Assembly: GCA_001600355.1 (NCBI GenBank)
Contig: BCJU01000001.1
Coordinates: forward strand, 827,178 to 891,177
DNA from: Meira nashicola
Lineage: Eukaryota > Basidiomycota > Exobasidiomycetes > Exobasidiales > Brachybasidiaceae
Length of the DNA: 64,000 nt
Direction of reading: 5' to 3'
This document shows positions 20,416-33,384 of the stretch, in pieces. Position 1 is the stretch's first letter, and every line of letters begins with the position of its first letter. Below the pieces are notes generated by a model. It was not told where the DNA came from. It ran no database searches and was given only the letters and a program-made list of their open reading frames with translations. The position numbers and the translations under genes were made by a program.

Positions 20416-21565
20416 ATGGGGGAAAGTCAATTGGTGAGTAATGGTGTTTGGCCCGAACTCTAACTGGTCCAAAGTTTCCCAACGCCGTTGTACTTATATG
20501 AGACTAACAATTACCCCTCTCCCGCACCAATAGCCACCATTAGCTCAAGCTACCGCTGGTGCATGTGGATCGCTAGTGAGTAATACGGTCGTTTATCCCT
20601 TGGATCTACTATCAACCCGTCTACAAACGCAATCCAAAGGCAAAGATGGCAAAGCAGGTTATCAATCCATTTATGGCGCTTTACAGGATATCGTAAAGAA
20701 GAATGGCATTTCAGGATTATATCAAGGATGGGGGGCCGATTCGATTTCGAATGCATTGAGTAACTTTTTGTTCTTTTACTTTCGCGGATTCTTAGTGGAA
20801 AGGGTACGGGAACGAAGAATATCTTCTTCTTCGGGTAGTGGATCGAGCAAAGCTGCTTCTGCAAAGTTTGCTTTGACCACTGCTGAAGATTTGATTGTGG
20901 GTATGTTGGCAGGTGCTTTGAGTAGATTTTTCACGACACCTTTGAGTAATGTTACCGTACGCTTACAAACGAGCGCAACTGCAAAAGAGAGAAAAGAAGA
21001 TGAGAAGGGCAAGGGAAAGCAAGTAGAACCAAATGATTCTGAAAGTGATGATGAAGATGAATATGGATCTGGACCCGGGATTTTGGAGACGATGCAAGAA
21101 ATCAGGAAAGAGAAGGGTATCGCAGGATTATGGTCAGGTTATGAAACTGCAGTCTTGTTAAGCATCACGCCTGCATTAACGTTTTCATTATCACACATCA
21201 TCTCTCGTGCAACTTTACCTAAAGCCGCACAAGCAAAACCATCAAGTCTTCAAACGTTTTTGGTAAATGCAGGCGGAAATGCGTTGAGTACGGCTGCATT
21301 ATTCCCATTAATTTTATGCAAAACACGATTGCAATGGAAAAGTCCAAGTGGAAAACGAGTTTATAGAAGTTTAGCTGATGTTTTACGAAAGACTATCAGA
21401 AGGAATGGTGTCAAAGGTCTTTATCAAGGACTGGAAAGTCAATTACTCAAAGGACTTGTTTCTCATGGAACAACGATGGTCGTCAAACAACGTGTTGAAG
21501 CATTATTCATCACTCTTTTCTTAATCTTGACACAAAAGAGTGGACAAAATGAGCTTACCAAGTAG
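20416..21565 (+). CDS. SLC25 carrier, peroxisomal ANT1/PMP47-like
   Basis: A two-exon gene with a tiny first exon, 20416-20433 (MGESQL), a 100-nt intron 20434-20533 (GTGAGT, branch-like ACTAAC, CAATAG) and exon 2 at 20534-21565. The product is 349 aa. The carrier frame otherwise opens only from an internal GTG and would miss the PPLAQATAGACGSLV start of helix 1, so the spliced start is well supported. Three carrier repeats are visible by their signatures PLDLLSTRLQ, PLSNVTVRLQ and PLILCKTRLQ, each followed by a GLYQG or GLWSG block. An acidic insertion (about residues 155-180, SESDDEDE) interrupts repeat 2. YPLD at the first signature and the overall pattern resemble peroxisomal ATP/AMP carriers (Ant1/PMP47), but this subfamily call is tentative. 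Confidence 0.8.
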
Positions 21566-22502
21566 ATATATGCGTGTGCTAATTGCATGTTGTATGCCAT
21601 ACTACTGTACCAATCATGTTGAAACCGCCAATCATGCTGATTACAAAATCTAGACGTTCTGATTGCGATCTTTGAATTTTAATGGCTTTGCAATAGTTTC
21701 CCTTCTCAAAGGCGCCAACTGATTGGTCAGCCAATAGGTATGTACTATATAATGCATTTATCTTTCTCATGAATCAAATTTATCACAAAGAGCGGAACCG
21801 TGAATGAAAATATCACGTGTGCATGAGTATTTGTGACTTTGTGAGGCGCGTATTCTATTTTCCAAATCTGCATCATTATGTCGGATAGATGGCCCGCTCT
21901 TATGCCAATACTGATCGATCGCGTTGGGTTACTTTTTCATTTTATTAAACTATAATATTATTGTGAGGCTTGATTGGGCCTTTTGCTGCCACGCTCTAGC
22001 ATTGTTCATACAACACACGTAGTCTACGTCCGACGCCAGGCTTGATAGGAGTGCCGTCTTCGGCGCACGCGTACAGGGTAGGCAGTAAAACGTGAGGAGA
22101 AAAAAAAAGAGGGAGAAGAAAGTGTGCGTTCGGGATTGTAGACTACATACGCTACTATAAAAGGCTTATTTGCTGTGCTAAAATACATATCCCGTAGCCG
22201 GGAGTCCATTTCCTTTCTTTTCTTTTTTCATCATTCTTCACTTACGAGAAACGTCTCTTCTTTACCTCTATGTTCAACTAAAACCCAAGAAATTTCGTCA
22301 AAATCTGAGCAGACAAATCATTTATCTTTGATCTTGAAGATATTTGAGGGGTGCAAAAAGGGCGTTTGCACAGATTGCAAAAGGTGGAGAGGTAGAAACG
22401 GAAGATTTTTTTTCAACAATCTGTGACGCATCTATTGACCTTCCTTTGTACCACGAATGGAAACTTTCTCAACTTGATATCCTACTCTATAATACCCTCA
22501 AG
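21566..22502. promoter_or_regulatory. Long promoter/5' region of the KH-domain gene
   Basis: An inverted pair of CCAAT boxes, ATTGGTCAGCCAAT, spans 21722-21735. A TATA box TATAAAA is at 22156-22162, about 340 nt before the ATG. TAGACTAC occurs at 22139-22146, directly upstream of the TATA, and its reverse complement GTAGTCTA at 22019-22026. No coding exon is supported, although the KH frame stays open for 53 codons upstream of its first ATG. Confidence 0.5.
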
Positions 22503-25500
22503 ATGGAAGTATACTCAACATCTTTCACTGTACCAAGATCGTCTTCAGACGCGATTTCATTTGCAGAAGAACGTCCAGCACTCTCTTCACCTGCTTCTCT
22601 TCACGCAGCAGCAGCAGCAGCAGCAGCAGCCGCAGCGACTTCTACATCTCCCAGTTCCGTTTCAACATTATCAGAAGCGAATGCTGTTCAATCAACAAAC
22701 GCAATTCAATCCAGACGGCAAGATGGCTCCACTTTTGCCAGATTTGGCTCAATGCGATCCAGGTTACCACCAAGCGTGAAAGCGTTTATGCCAGCAGCAT
22801 TCGGAGGAAGTAAAAGGACCAGCGATCGAATAGCAGAAGCAGTCGGTACAGGATCTGAAAAAGAAAGTGAAACAGAAGCTGAAGGGGAAGAAAATGTTGC
22901 TTCAGGCACAATCAAGGAAGATAACAAATTGAAAGAGACTGGAAGCAGCACGATAACTGGAAAGAACCTTGTTAGTCTATTCAAGGATCGATCTAATGAA
23001 ACATCCAATGACACCTCTTCGGCTGGACCTGCTGATGGTGAAAAGCAAGAAAAAGATGAAGCTCTGATTGATGAAGGCGCAAAGGACGCCGAAACAGTCA
23101 AGAACGATTTCATCAAATCATCTCCGACAAAGAATCGTGATAGTCGCTCCACAATAGGTACAAAGTCTTCTGTCGATCTATCCTCCAATGCATCAGTTGA
23201 CAGTACAGCACCCAGCACTGCAGCTGCTTTTGGAAGTGGAAAGACGGGATTGACACCATCGGAATCAAGAAGTGCAACTCACAGTGCTTCTGGCTCCTTA
23301 TCCACCTTTGGTTATCAACAAAATCCTTATGGGGCACAAGATTTGCAGGAAGCAATGCAGAAACTCAGCTCAGAGACGATGAATTCACATCAATGCCTCA
23401 TCAACTTCACACCAGTTGAAACGGAAACTTTACGCACGTTGCAGTCCAACGGTAGTTCTACTTCTTTGAGTAGCGATCCATTTCATCGTAACACCTTTCC
23501 TTCCATGCCACCATCCGCTTCTTCCTTTGCATCACCGCATCTGGCTTTCCCTTATATGTCTGGTCTAGAATCCGGATCCGCTTTTGGGGCTTCAAAAACA
23601 GGATCAATGCCAGCAAGATCTCCTGTTAACATCAAGGAGTCACAGAGTAGCAAGGGTGGGAAGTCATCTTCGCATTTCAATTTCCATCTCTCGGGCGGAT
23701 TTCAGCAAGTGATGGCTGCAAGAGGCCAGGTGTTACGAGAACATCCTTTTAGGTCTCGTGCTACGATTAAGGTTGCACGAAATGATTTGTTGACCACAAA
23801 CTCCAGCAGCGGCAGCATCAATGGATCCATTCCTTCTGAAAATCTCAAGCCTGACATTCGAAAGCGATTCGATGAGATTGCTTCGTCATGTAGTTGCATG
23901 ATTTCAATCTCAGCGAACGAACAACAAGGGTCTGATTTAGGAAATGGATTGGAAACGGAAAAGAATGCTGAGATCATCATTGCTGGTCCTTTCGAAGGGG
24001 TTGAACAAGCAAAGATTCTGGTGATGGTGATGTTGGATGAATTGAGTGGTTTATCTACAGAAGTTGTTGAAGTTGACTACAAATTCCATAATATCGTTGG
24101 AGGCAGAAAACGTTGCGTAATCCAAAAGATTCAAGAAGAGACAGGAACAAATATTTATTTGGCAACTCCGTTTCCTAGTGTTTTATCAGCGAATAGAAGT
24201 CCTTCAATTGTCTCTCGACAAAACACAATCTTTATTACAGGTGAATATTTTGGCGTTCAAAGAGCTCGTGATATGTTCTTCCAAGTGTCAATGCACAAAA
24301 GCAAGAATGTGCTTTCGCGAAACACAGCCGTTCTACCTCGAAAGATTGATTGGTTGTTGACAGATCGATTAGAGGATTTGCGTTCGATCATGCAAGACAA
24401 TGCGACATTTATCGGCTTTCCCATGTTGGGATCACAAGCCAGTTTACTGACAATTTATGGTGACAATAGGGTCAGTATCGAGAGAACAATTCGCTCAGTC
24501 ATGCAACTTGCTTGTCAGTTTTTCATTGCGTCTGTCTGGCTGCTTCCGATCTCGTTCGATGGAGTCATGGCGCCCAATACAGTCACAACAGCACAATTGA
24601 CACCTATCCTCAAGTACGTTAGCACTAATTCTGGCGCAGAAGTTGCATTTAAGAATAATTGTTTTGAAATGCATGGAACAGAATCCCAAGTTCGAGCGTC
24701 TGTTTCACTTTTGCTTGAGTCAGATCTTTTGAAAACGTTCAATTTGGAGATTCGATTCCAAATTGAATTGGCTAACGAGCACAGAGATTTTATCAGCGGC
24801 AAAAAGAACGGTAAAATCAACAAGATTATGAAGCAAGGAGTGAGGATCAAATTTGAAACATTCAATGATTTCAACTTTCTTATTGACGTTTCCAGTANTG
24901 ATCGTGCTGGCACGGTCTCGGGCTTGTCGTTGTTGTTGGAAGAATTGCCAGCAGAAATGTCTTTTCACATTCCAGAAAATTATCATAAGCGTATTATNGG
25001 CGTNGGNGGAAAGAATATTCAAAAGACTATGAAGAAGTTNGGAGTCTATGTGAANTTCTACTCGAAACAAGATTTGGACATTGAAACGTACCCTTTCCTT
25101 GATGCTGAGGACAACGTGATCGCACGTACACCAGCTAAAAATGCAGTCAACCTCGAAAACCTTAAGATGGCAGTAACAGAATTGGTCAGTCCAAAGGATA
25201 ANGACTTTGTTTNTGAAACCGTTCCGATTGCACGTAGGTACCATCGAACGTTACTAGGCGAGAAGGGCATCTTCATTCATGACATTGAAAACAAGCTTGG
25301 CTGCTTGATTCGATTCCCTCCACCGGAATCTGCAAACGATTTGGTGTCAATCTTTGGACCTGAATCACANATTCATATTGCTGCTCAGATGCTCTTGGAT
25401 CATGTTCCATTTGAGGCAGAATCGGTGGAAATGACAAGAGTGTTGGAGTCGCATGAATTTGTCGCCCTTGTCGAACGTGTCAAACGTGATTTGAATGTCA

Positions 25501-26966
25501 ACATTGTTCCGATGTCCAATCAAACAAATGCATCACCAACTGCGCCTGTTCAGGGTAGGACTACACCTCCAGCGAGTGACGTTGTCTTCAAGCTTCGATT
25601 GAATAGGAGTAGTGCAGATTTCTTACCCGCAGCAAAGGATGCTTTGGAGGACTTTTTGATCAGCCGTAATATTCAAATTTACCGCGCTGCTGAAAGGAAC
25701 CGAGCCGACTCATTCGCATCAAGTTTTCATCATTTCGCCAATAAGCTCATCTCCGTACCACAAGCTGCCGAATCAACAGACTCGTTTCAGACCGACCCTT
25801 CTGCACGCTACAATCGTCAACAAATGCAAATGCAACAACAACAACAATTACAACAACAAGAAAGCAATCGATTACGTGCCGCTGCTTCTACGCCTGATAT
25901 CAAAGCATTGTTTGATTCACCCAGTATGGCATCTGGTCCTTTTATTCCGCCCAGTGTGCCATTATCCACTTCTGGCGTGATGCCCAAGTCAACAATGTAC
26001 TCGAGCCCATACCAAGATGCATTACGTACTAGCGCTGCTTTCGGTGGTAGCGAGGTATGGGGAGCGCCTACGAATTTGACAGGAAAACCAGCATCGATTC
26101 GAACAAATCAACCGCCAGGACCATCTTCCTTGTCTTCGAATGCTACTTCTCATACCCAACCATCGACACCATCCTCTGCCGGAATCGCTTTTCCACAACA
26201 TGTCACCCGCTTTTCTGATGATGTTGGTGGTATGCAACAACCAAATCAAGCAATGTATGGAGATGCGATGGGCTTTGAAGATAGAGTGAATACATTACGT
26301 AAATCTAGAGCGTATTCTCATCGTGCACAAAGTCTTGACATTGGAGCTCTAGCCGCACAACAAGTGATTCAACAAGCAATGTCGGCAGGTCATCCTAGAG
26401 TAATGACTGGTAGCAGCAGTAGTGGTAGTTTCGGAAGTGCGGCTGAGATGGGTATTCATCCACAAGTTTCAATGGTCAATCAAGCACATGCAAATTCCAT
26501 CAACAATGCTCAACGTCCTTTTGGCGCCATAGGAAGTAAACTGTCAGGACCTAGCGAGATCAATCAATCTCATCACCATCATGTGAGTGGCAGTAATAGC
26601 TTTAGTGGTACACATGGTGTCCCGTTCAATGCGTCCATGCTTGGCGGCGGTGGTGGAATGCAGAACGTTGGCGGAATTCCATCTCATCAGCATTCAGCTC
26701 ATCATTCCTTGCCGCCAACTTACGGCAACGCTCCCGCAAAAGGTCCAGGATATGGTCAATTTTATAGTCCAACGATGAATGTTAACATGCATCAAGGAAA
26801 TCCTAAACAAGTATTCCAACAACAGCAGCAACAACATCATCACTTGCCATCTCCAAGTATTTCACGTTTAGCACCATCTTCTCTGCAACGTGCTCCTGGT
26901 CCAGAGACAGCAGATGAAGTTTTACGCTNGCTTGAACAATTACANTTCCANCCTCCATCCAATTGA
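22503..26966 (+). CDS. Large multi-KH-domain RNA-binding protein
   Basis: A single-exon gene of 1487 aa from ATG 22503; the frame is open upstream only from a TTG. Residues 1 to ~400 are Ser/Ala/Thr-rich, with a poly-Ala tract encoded by GCA repeats near residues 34-45. The centre, about residues 420-1000, carries repeated KH-like units. The clearest GxxG-type loops are VGGRKRCVIQKIQEETG near 527, a RIxGxGGKNIQKTMKK unit near 830 and RTLLGEKGIFIHDIENKLG near 916. KH domains bind single-stranded RNA. The C-terminal third is Gln/His/Ser/Pro-rich and probably disordered. The layout recalls the fungal KH proteins related to yeast YLL032C, which are poorly characterised. Twelve ambiguous bases (N) fall in the gene, nine of them at third codon positions. 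Confidence 0.75.
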   Translation: MEVYSTSFTVPRSSSDAISFAEERPALSSPASLHAAAAAAAAAAATSTSPSSVSTLSEANAVQSTNAIQSRRQDGSTFARFGSMRSRLPPSVKAFMPAAFGGSKRTSDRIAEAVGTGSEKESETEAEGEENVASGTIKEDNKLKETGSSTITGKNLVSLFKDRSNETSNDTSSAGPADGEKQEKDEALIDEGAKDAETVKNDFIKSSPTKNRDSRSTIGTKSSVDLSSNASVDSTAPSTAAAFGSGKTGLTPSESRSATHSASGSLSTFGYQQNPYGAQDLQEAMQKLSSETMNSHQCLINFTPVETETLRTLQSNGSSTSLSSDPFHRNTFPSMPPSASSFASPHLAFPYMSGLESGSAFGASKTGSMPARSPVNIKESQSSKGGKSSSHFNFHLSGGFQQVMAARGQVLREHPFRSRATIKVARNDLLTTNSSSGSINGSIPSENLKPDIRKRFDEIASSCSCMISISANEQQGSDLGNGLETEKNAEIIIAGPFEGVEQAKILVMVMLDELSGLSTEVVEVDYKFHNIVGGRKRCVIQKIQEETGTNIYLATPFPSVLSANRSPSIVSRQNTIFITGEYFGVQRARDMFFQVSMHKSKNVLSRNTAVLPRKIDWLLTDRLEDLRSIMQDNATFIGFPMLGSQASLLTIYGDNRVSIERTIRSVMQLACQFFIASVWLLPISFDGVMAPNTVTTAQLTPILKYVSTNSGAEVAFKNNCFEMHGTESQVRASVSLLLESDLLKTFNLEIRFQIELANEHRDFISGKKNGKINKIMKQGVRIKFETFNDFNFLIDVSSXDRAGTVSGLSLLLEELPAEMSFHIPENYHKRIXGXXGKNIQKTMKKXGVYVXFYSKQDLDIETYPFLDAEDNVIARTPAKNAVNLENLKMAVTELVSPKDXDFVXETVPIARRYHRTLLGEKGIFIHDIENKLGCLIRFPPPESANDLVSIFGPESXIHIAAQMLLDHVPFEAESVEMTRVLESHEFVALVERVKRDLNVNIVPMSNQTNASPTAPVQGRTTPPASDVVFKLRLNRSSADFLPAAKDALEDFLISRNIQIYRAAERNRADSFASSFHHFANKLISVPQAAESTDSFQTDPSARYNRQQMQMQQQQQLQQQESNRLRAAASTPDIKALFDSPSMASGPFIPPSVPLSTSGVMPKSTMYSSPYQDALRTSAAFGGSEVWGAPTNLTGKPASIRTNQPPGPSSLSSNATSHTQPSTPSSAGIAFPQHVTRFSDDVGGMQQPNQAMYGDAMGFEDRVNTLRKSRAYSHRAQSLDIGALAAQQVIQQAMSAGHPRVMTGSSSSGSFGSAAEMGIHPQVSMVNQAHANSINNAQRPFGAIGSKLSGPSEINQSHHHHVSGSNSFSGTHGVPFNASMLGGGGGMQNVGGIPSHQHSAHHSLPPTYGNAPAKGPGYGQFYSPTMNVNMHQGNPKQVFQQQQQQHHHLPSPSISRLAPSSLQRAPGPETADEVLRXLEQLXFXPPSN

Positions 26967-28956
26967 TAGCNGATTGGGTCTTTATTACCTTTTCTTCTGC
27001 GATTGCTTCTTTCGCCTGGCAGGGTGTTTCAAATNAAGAACAAAAGACGGGCATGTCAATACCTTTCATTCGCATACCTATGCATCGCTCGTTTTCTGTT
27101 TGGGAGACACTCTGCCGTTTATCTTTTGCTTTACCTTGCCAATATTCAAATCATTCATCCACACACACAAACACCCACATAACAAGAAGCAGCACCTCCT
27201 ATTACCCGTTTTCTAAGCACATTTTTCAGTCTCTCTCCTTCTGTAGAGGAAGTAGGATTATGTATAAAAGATCTCCATCAAAAGCACTCCATGTTCTTAT
27301 CCATCACAATATATATATACTAAGCAGAAATAATATGGGCTATTATGCCAAATTCAAATCTTTTGCGACAAGTCATAACCAACCCGGAAATCACCGGCTT
27401 GAATTCGGGTTATTAGCAGTGTCCACGTTCACAGTGGGAAGGTACGGGAGTGCGGAGTGCTTGTATATTTTTCCCGCGTCTTTCGCTCGCGTTAAAAGAT
27501 GGTATTTTTTGAAAGCCTTGTTCACGCGTCAGATCCGCTTCGGAGAGTTTTTTTAGTGCCTAAACCGGTTAGAGTTGAAATCAGATGGTTTTCAAACTTT
27601 TGATTTAAAGATTTGAATGACGTTTACTGGTATGCATATTTGTTCCTGAAAGAGATAGATTGATCAATCAGTCTTTGGGTGAAGACGTGATCTGATACGT
27701 ATACATAGATACATAAATAAGTACGTAAAGTTACTTCGGAAAGCTCGGAGGAATGAATGCCCTGAAAATCGCATTGTATGCGCGTATGTAAGTACATACA
27801 AACAATCATGCAATTGCATTGTTTTCATATGCCCGAGACCCTTAAATGGTAGAATGTTGTCGCGGTAAGAAAAGTTTCGTGTGATAAAAAAATGATAAGC
27901 TTACGATAAAGATGAAAGAAGCCTTGTCGATCATTAACGATCAATTTCCCATCATCTTCAATTGCCACCATCATCACTTTACCTATAGAATCGAGATCAT
28001 TGTTGATCACCTTACCACTTTTCATTCTACTTCGACGCATACGCAAATTATGCCATTAACCTCACAATTCAATTTATCGATAATACCAGCTAACTTAAAA
28101 GTTTAGGTAAGTGATCTTGACACTAAAATAGGTCAATATATGCGCTCTTTTTTGATTGTGGTGATCAAGTGGGGCAACAACGATCCGTGCTCTTCATCAA
28201 TACGCTCGCTGTGGATCTTTCTAGTCTTTTTGATCGTCAGAAAATATTGGCACACGTTCCCCCGCTTGAGCAGGGTTCTTTTTTTTCCAATTTATTAGGG
28301 TGCTGCAGAAAGATTGATCGAAAAAAAAATTGTTCTAATCCAAATGAAGCTCCAATCAAGTCATAACATTGTTCTAACACTTTCGCTTTTCTTTTCCTTC
28401 TTAACAGATTATTGATGGTGATCAAATCACGCAACAATAGTACGATACAATCAAATTTCGATTCCGTCATCGCCTGGGAATAATTACCAATTTAAGCTCT
28501 TTTCCAAATCGATCGTACCCTTTTATTGTTACCTACACAGGGGCAGCAAGCGAATTTATTCAATCTGGGTTTTAATCAAAGCGAGCGTTTAAAGCGAAAT
28601 AGAAATTTAACAGTTTAAAAGAGCGCCTTGCCGTTTTGTGTTTGTGCATTACAAGAGGGCGTTGGCATAATCGTAGCGTAGCGCGTTTTCTTGATTTTGG
28701 TTTTTTTGGAGATACGGCATAAAGCGGCGGCGTAGGAATTTTTCAATAAACGAAGCTCTGCCCAGCGCACGCTTTCACAGGAGCCCTACTGCCCGTTCCT
28801 CAGGCGCGTGCATGCATTTGCATACATTCTGTGCATCTCATTTGTAGTTTCAACACAAAAAAAGAAAGGAGAATAAACGAGTGTGCAGCGCCCGTGTATA
28901 TCCTTTTCAGGCAATTTAGGAGAAGAAGTTTCAACTTGTTCTTATCACAAAAAAAA
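26967..28956. other. Long intergenic region, no gene recognised
   Basis: About 2 kb between two same-strand genes. Two ambiguous bases (26971, 27035) lie in the 3' region of the KH gene. The sequence is AT-rich with short TA and T runs. A CCAAT box is at 28287-28291, and a GC-richer stretch (CAGGCGCGTG near 28801) lies about 150 nt before the next start. Open frames here are short, lack family features and change frame often. I looked for tRNA T-loops on both strands and found none. Confidence 0.4.
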
Positions 28957-31530
28957 ATGTCAGCGAAATCCTATCAAGAATTTCCAAGAAGAGGTTCAGC
29001 ATCATCTTCCTCTTCATCATCATACCCAAGATGGACACCTTCGTTTGAAGCAAAAAACAAACATCATCCTTCATCATCTAGATTCACGAAAACGAAAACA
29101 AATGACAATTCAACTTATTTAACGAGCATCAACGATAACGTTGAAGACTGCATTTACGAAGACCAATATTCAGAAATGCCAATCTCGCGGGCTGCCAAAC
29201 GATTGGCAGCATTGACGCAATTGGAAGGAAATAATAATGAAGAGCGAAATGATTGGTGGGAAAATGTATTACCTCCAGGACAACTTGTAGAACGACTAAA
29301 AAGAGCTCAACCTAGTTCTTCAACATCCATTGTTGAAGAAGCAGATAACGGACCTCGTCATTCACGCAAAAGTATCATTCGTAGTTCCACAGAAGATAAA
29401 AAGGGTAAACAATATTCCTCAAATTCTTTGCCACGATCTGCTTCTAGTACATTAATCGAGGAGCATGCATCATCACCGATGTACCTTTCGCCACCTTCGC
29501 AATCTTTAAGTAGCGGACGTATGCGTGCAGGCACTTGGTCTTCACAATCGTCTTCCTATGGATCGCATCCTACGCCGTCAACAAGAAGTAGTATCAGTGT
29601 AGGAGAATTGAGTAGTTCAAGTAGTAGCAATGACGAAACTCCTTCAGAACGCAGAAGTCCAATCTTGGGTGAAGATTGGTCATCGATGTTGCATGGTTTC
29701 GGAGATCGTAGTAGCGGTGCAACTTCTCCCACTTCAATTACACGATCCAAAACCAATCGAAGACGTCGATTTATTGGAAGCGATGATGGAACCGGACTTG
29801 GCGTTAATATCAGAGGAGCAAAAGGAAGTGTCGTTGATTTAGATGAGCGCTTACGGCAATGGAACAATGGCGTTCCATTCAACGCAGAACGTGTAAGTTC
29901 ATCTCCATCAACCAATTTAAGACCATTTCCTTCATCTAGGCAATCGAGAACTGGTTCAACACTTTACGATACGCCAGAGCATAGTTCTGCAGAGGAAGAT
30001 CATCATGGACCATATTACGATAATCACAGATTCCCACGTACGTCCAGTACACGCACCAGCGATACTGTCCGTGAAAGTGTTCGATCAAAAGCAGCATCTT
30101 TGGCTTCTGCACCTTCCTCAAGGCGATCTTCCATCACTGCTGGTCATGCACCTCAATCTTTTAGTTCTTCACGACGGGTGAGTTTCAGTCAAGAGGTTGA
30201 AGTCGTTCAATCGAATGATGTGAAAAAGGTGCAAACGATTGGACGTGCACATGGTCGAAGTATGTCAACGTTAAGCGATAAACACGGAATGGGCCAGAAA
30301 CCGATTGCAACGCCACAAACTCGTACTCATGCTTCAAATCTACGAGCACAAGAAGCTATGAATTCTCGTGGCAAACGATCGACATGTTATTCTGCACCAA
30401 CTAGTCCACGCATGGCTGCTTTGCACCTTGCTGGTGAGGCTAAAGAAAGATCTTACAGTAAATTGAGCCGTGAAACAACGCCTACTTCTAGCGGTCGATC
30501 AACGCCAAAGACAAGAAGTCGCAAAAATTCTTTTAATGAAGAAGAAGATGCAGATGTTGCACGATTGGCAGTATTATCGAACTCTTTGGGTGTTGCACAT
30601 ACCCAATTATCAAGTGCAAGAAGTTTGGCAATGGCTTTAACTCGTCAATTAAGTGCTCCATTAAGGCCATTCTTTCATTTGACATTGCTTGTTAGCATTT
30701 CAAGTGTAGCTTTTGTTGCTTTAGCCAGCTTCTTGTTTGCTGGATATATGTGCACAGTTTGGGATGATGTTAATAGCCGCGGGAAGAGCTTGCAGAATAA
30801 TGTCACTTCAGCAAGAAAGACTCTCGAATCAAGGGTGCAATGGACACGTAAGATGTTGGGCGTTGGGGCATCTGATGAGAAAAAGGATCCAAAACAATCC
30901 AGTGCGAATGAAGCAAATCCTGCCAACGAAGCAGGGCAAAACGCACCCAGTACTCTTACTATGCCGATTCGTTATGCATTTGCTCTACCGATAGCTGTAG
31001 TGCAAAGCTTTATTCCATCGATTACGACAACAAAGTCTGGGAAAAAGGATACCCATGCAACACACGCAACAAGCAGCGCTCCTTCTGGCGCTAAACGATC
31101 TTACAGCTCTCGTCGTGCAAGCAGGAATGACGGTAATGCTTATCATACTCTTCCTCCAAGACCACCACTTTCATCACTTCTTCCTTCGATTGCATTCACG
31201 ATTGTGATTGCATTCGGAGCTGGATTGGCAAGCTTTTTTGCTAATCGTGCTGCAGCACCTGCACCTGCTGGAGAAGCATCTCACCCTACTGTTTCTTCTG
31301 CATCAGGTAGAAGTGCTACTTCTGGTTCGCAAGCCAGCATTGCTGCTTCAAGACGACATGGTCATCATCGATTTGAAAGTAGTTCTTCAACTACTTCCAA
31401 TAGGATGAGCATGCCTGTACAACCTTCTTCTCATGCTCGCCATCGCAGTTCAAATTCAATTTCTGAAATGAATCCATCAGGTCGTAAATCACCTTATTCT
31501 TGGCAAGAAGGCGTTTCAGCTTTCTCTTAA
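28957..31530 (+). CDS. Ser-rich membrane protein of unknown function
   Basis: A single-exon gene of 857 aa from ATG 28957 (MSAKSYQEFPRRGS); the frame upstream opens only from a GTG. Residues 1 to ~560 are hydrophilic and dominated by Ser, Arg and Thr with many SxxR and RSxS patterns, so probably disordered and heavily phosphorylated. Membrane segments are near residues 569-595 (FHLTLLVSISSVAFVALASFLFAG), weakly near 668-690 (YAFALPIAVVQSFI), and near 745-765 (SIAFTIVIAFGAGLASFFA). An amphipathic helix (NSRGKSLQNNVTSARKTLESRV) follows the first. I do not recognise the family. The architecture, with a long cytosolic regulatory arm and a C-terminal hairpin, would suit an ER- or lipid-droplet-associated protein, but that is speculation. 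Confidence 0.7.
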   Translation: MSAKSYQEFPRRGSASSSSSSSYPRWTPSFEAKNKHHPSSSRFTKTKTNDNSTYLTSINDNVEDCIYEDQYSEMPISRAAKRLAALTQLEGNNNEERNDWWENVLPPGQLVERLKRAQPSSSTSIVEEADNGPRHSRKSIIRSSTEDKKGKQYSSNSLPRSASSTLIEEHASSPMYLSPPSQSLSSGRMRAGTWSSQSSSYGSHPTPSTRSSISVGELSSSSSSNDETPSERRSPILGEDWSSMLHGFGDRSSGATSPTSITRSKTNRRRRFIGSDDGTGLGVNIRGAKGSVVDLDERLRQWNNGVPFNAERVSSSPSTNLRPFPSSRQSRTGSTLYDTPEHSSAEEDHHGPYYDNHRFPRTSSTRTSDTVRESVRSKAASLASAPSSRRSSITAGHAPQSFSSSRRVSFSQEVEVVQSNDVKKVQTIGRAHGRSMSTLSDKHGMGQKPIATPQTRTHASNLRAQEAMNSRGKRSTCYSAPTSPRMAALHLAGEAKERSYSKLSRETTPTSSGRSTPKTRSRKNSFNEEEDADVARLAVLSNSLGVAHTQLSSARSLAMALTRQLSAPLRPFFHLTLLVSISSVAFVALASFLFAGYMCTVWDDVNSRGKSLQNNVTSARKTLESRVQWTRKMLGVGASDEKKDPKQSSANEANPANEAGQNAPSTLTMPIRYAFALPIAVVQSFIPSITTTKSGKKDTHATHATSSAPSGAKRSYSSRRASRNDGNAYHTLPPRPPLSSLLPSIAFTIVIAFGAGLASFFANRAAAPAPAGEASHPTVSSASGRSATSGSQASIAASRRHGHHRFESSSSTTSNRMSMPVQPSSHARHRSSNSISEMNPSGRKSPYSWQEGVSAFS

Positions 31531-31676
31531 TGACTTTGTATACCACCACCCTTGCATTTTTGTTTATCATCACGACTTCGTTCTTATACCTTCACGTACA
31601 TATATTAGCACGCACTTGTACCATTTTACACATTCAATGACATTTAGAGAAATGATTTTATTACACATGAAATTGT

Positions 31677-33384
<1,708 letters not shown>

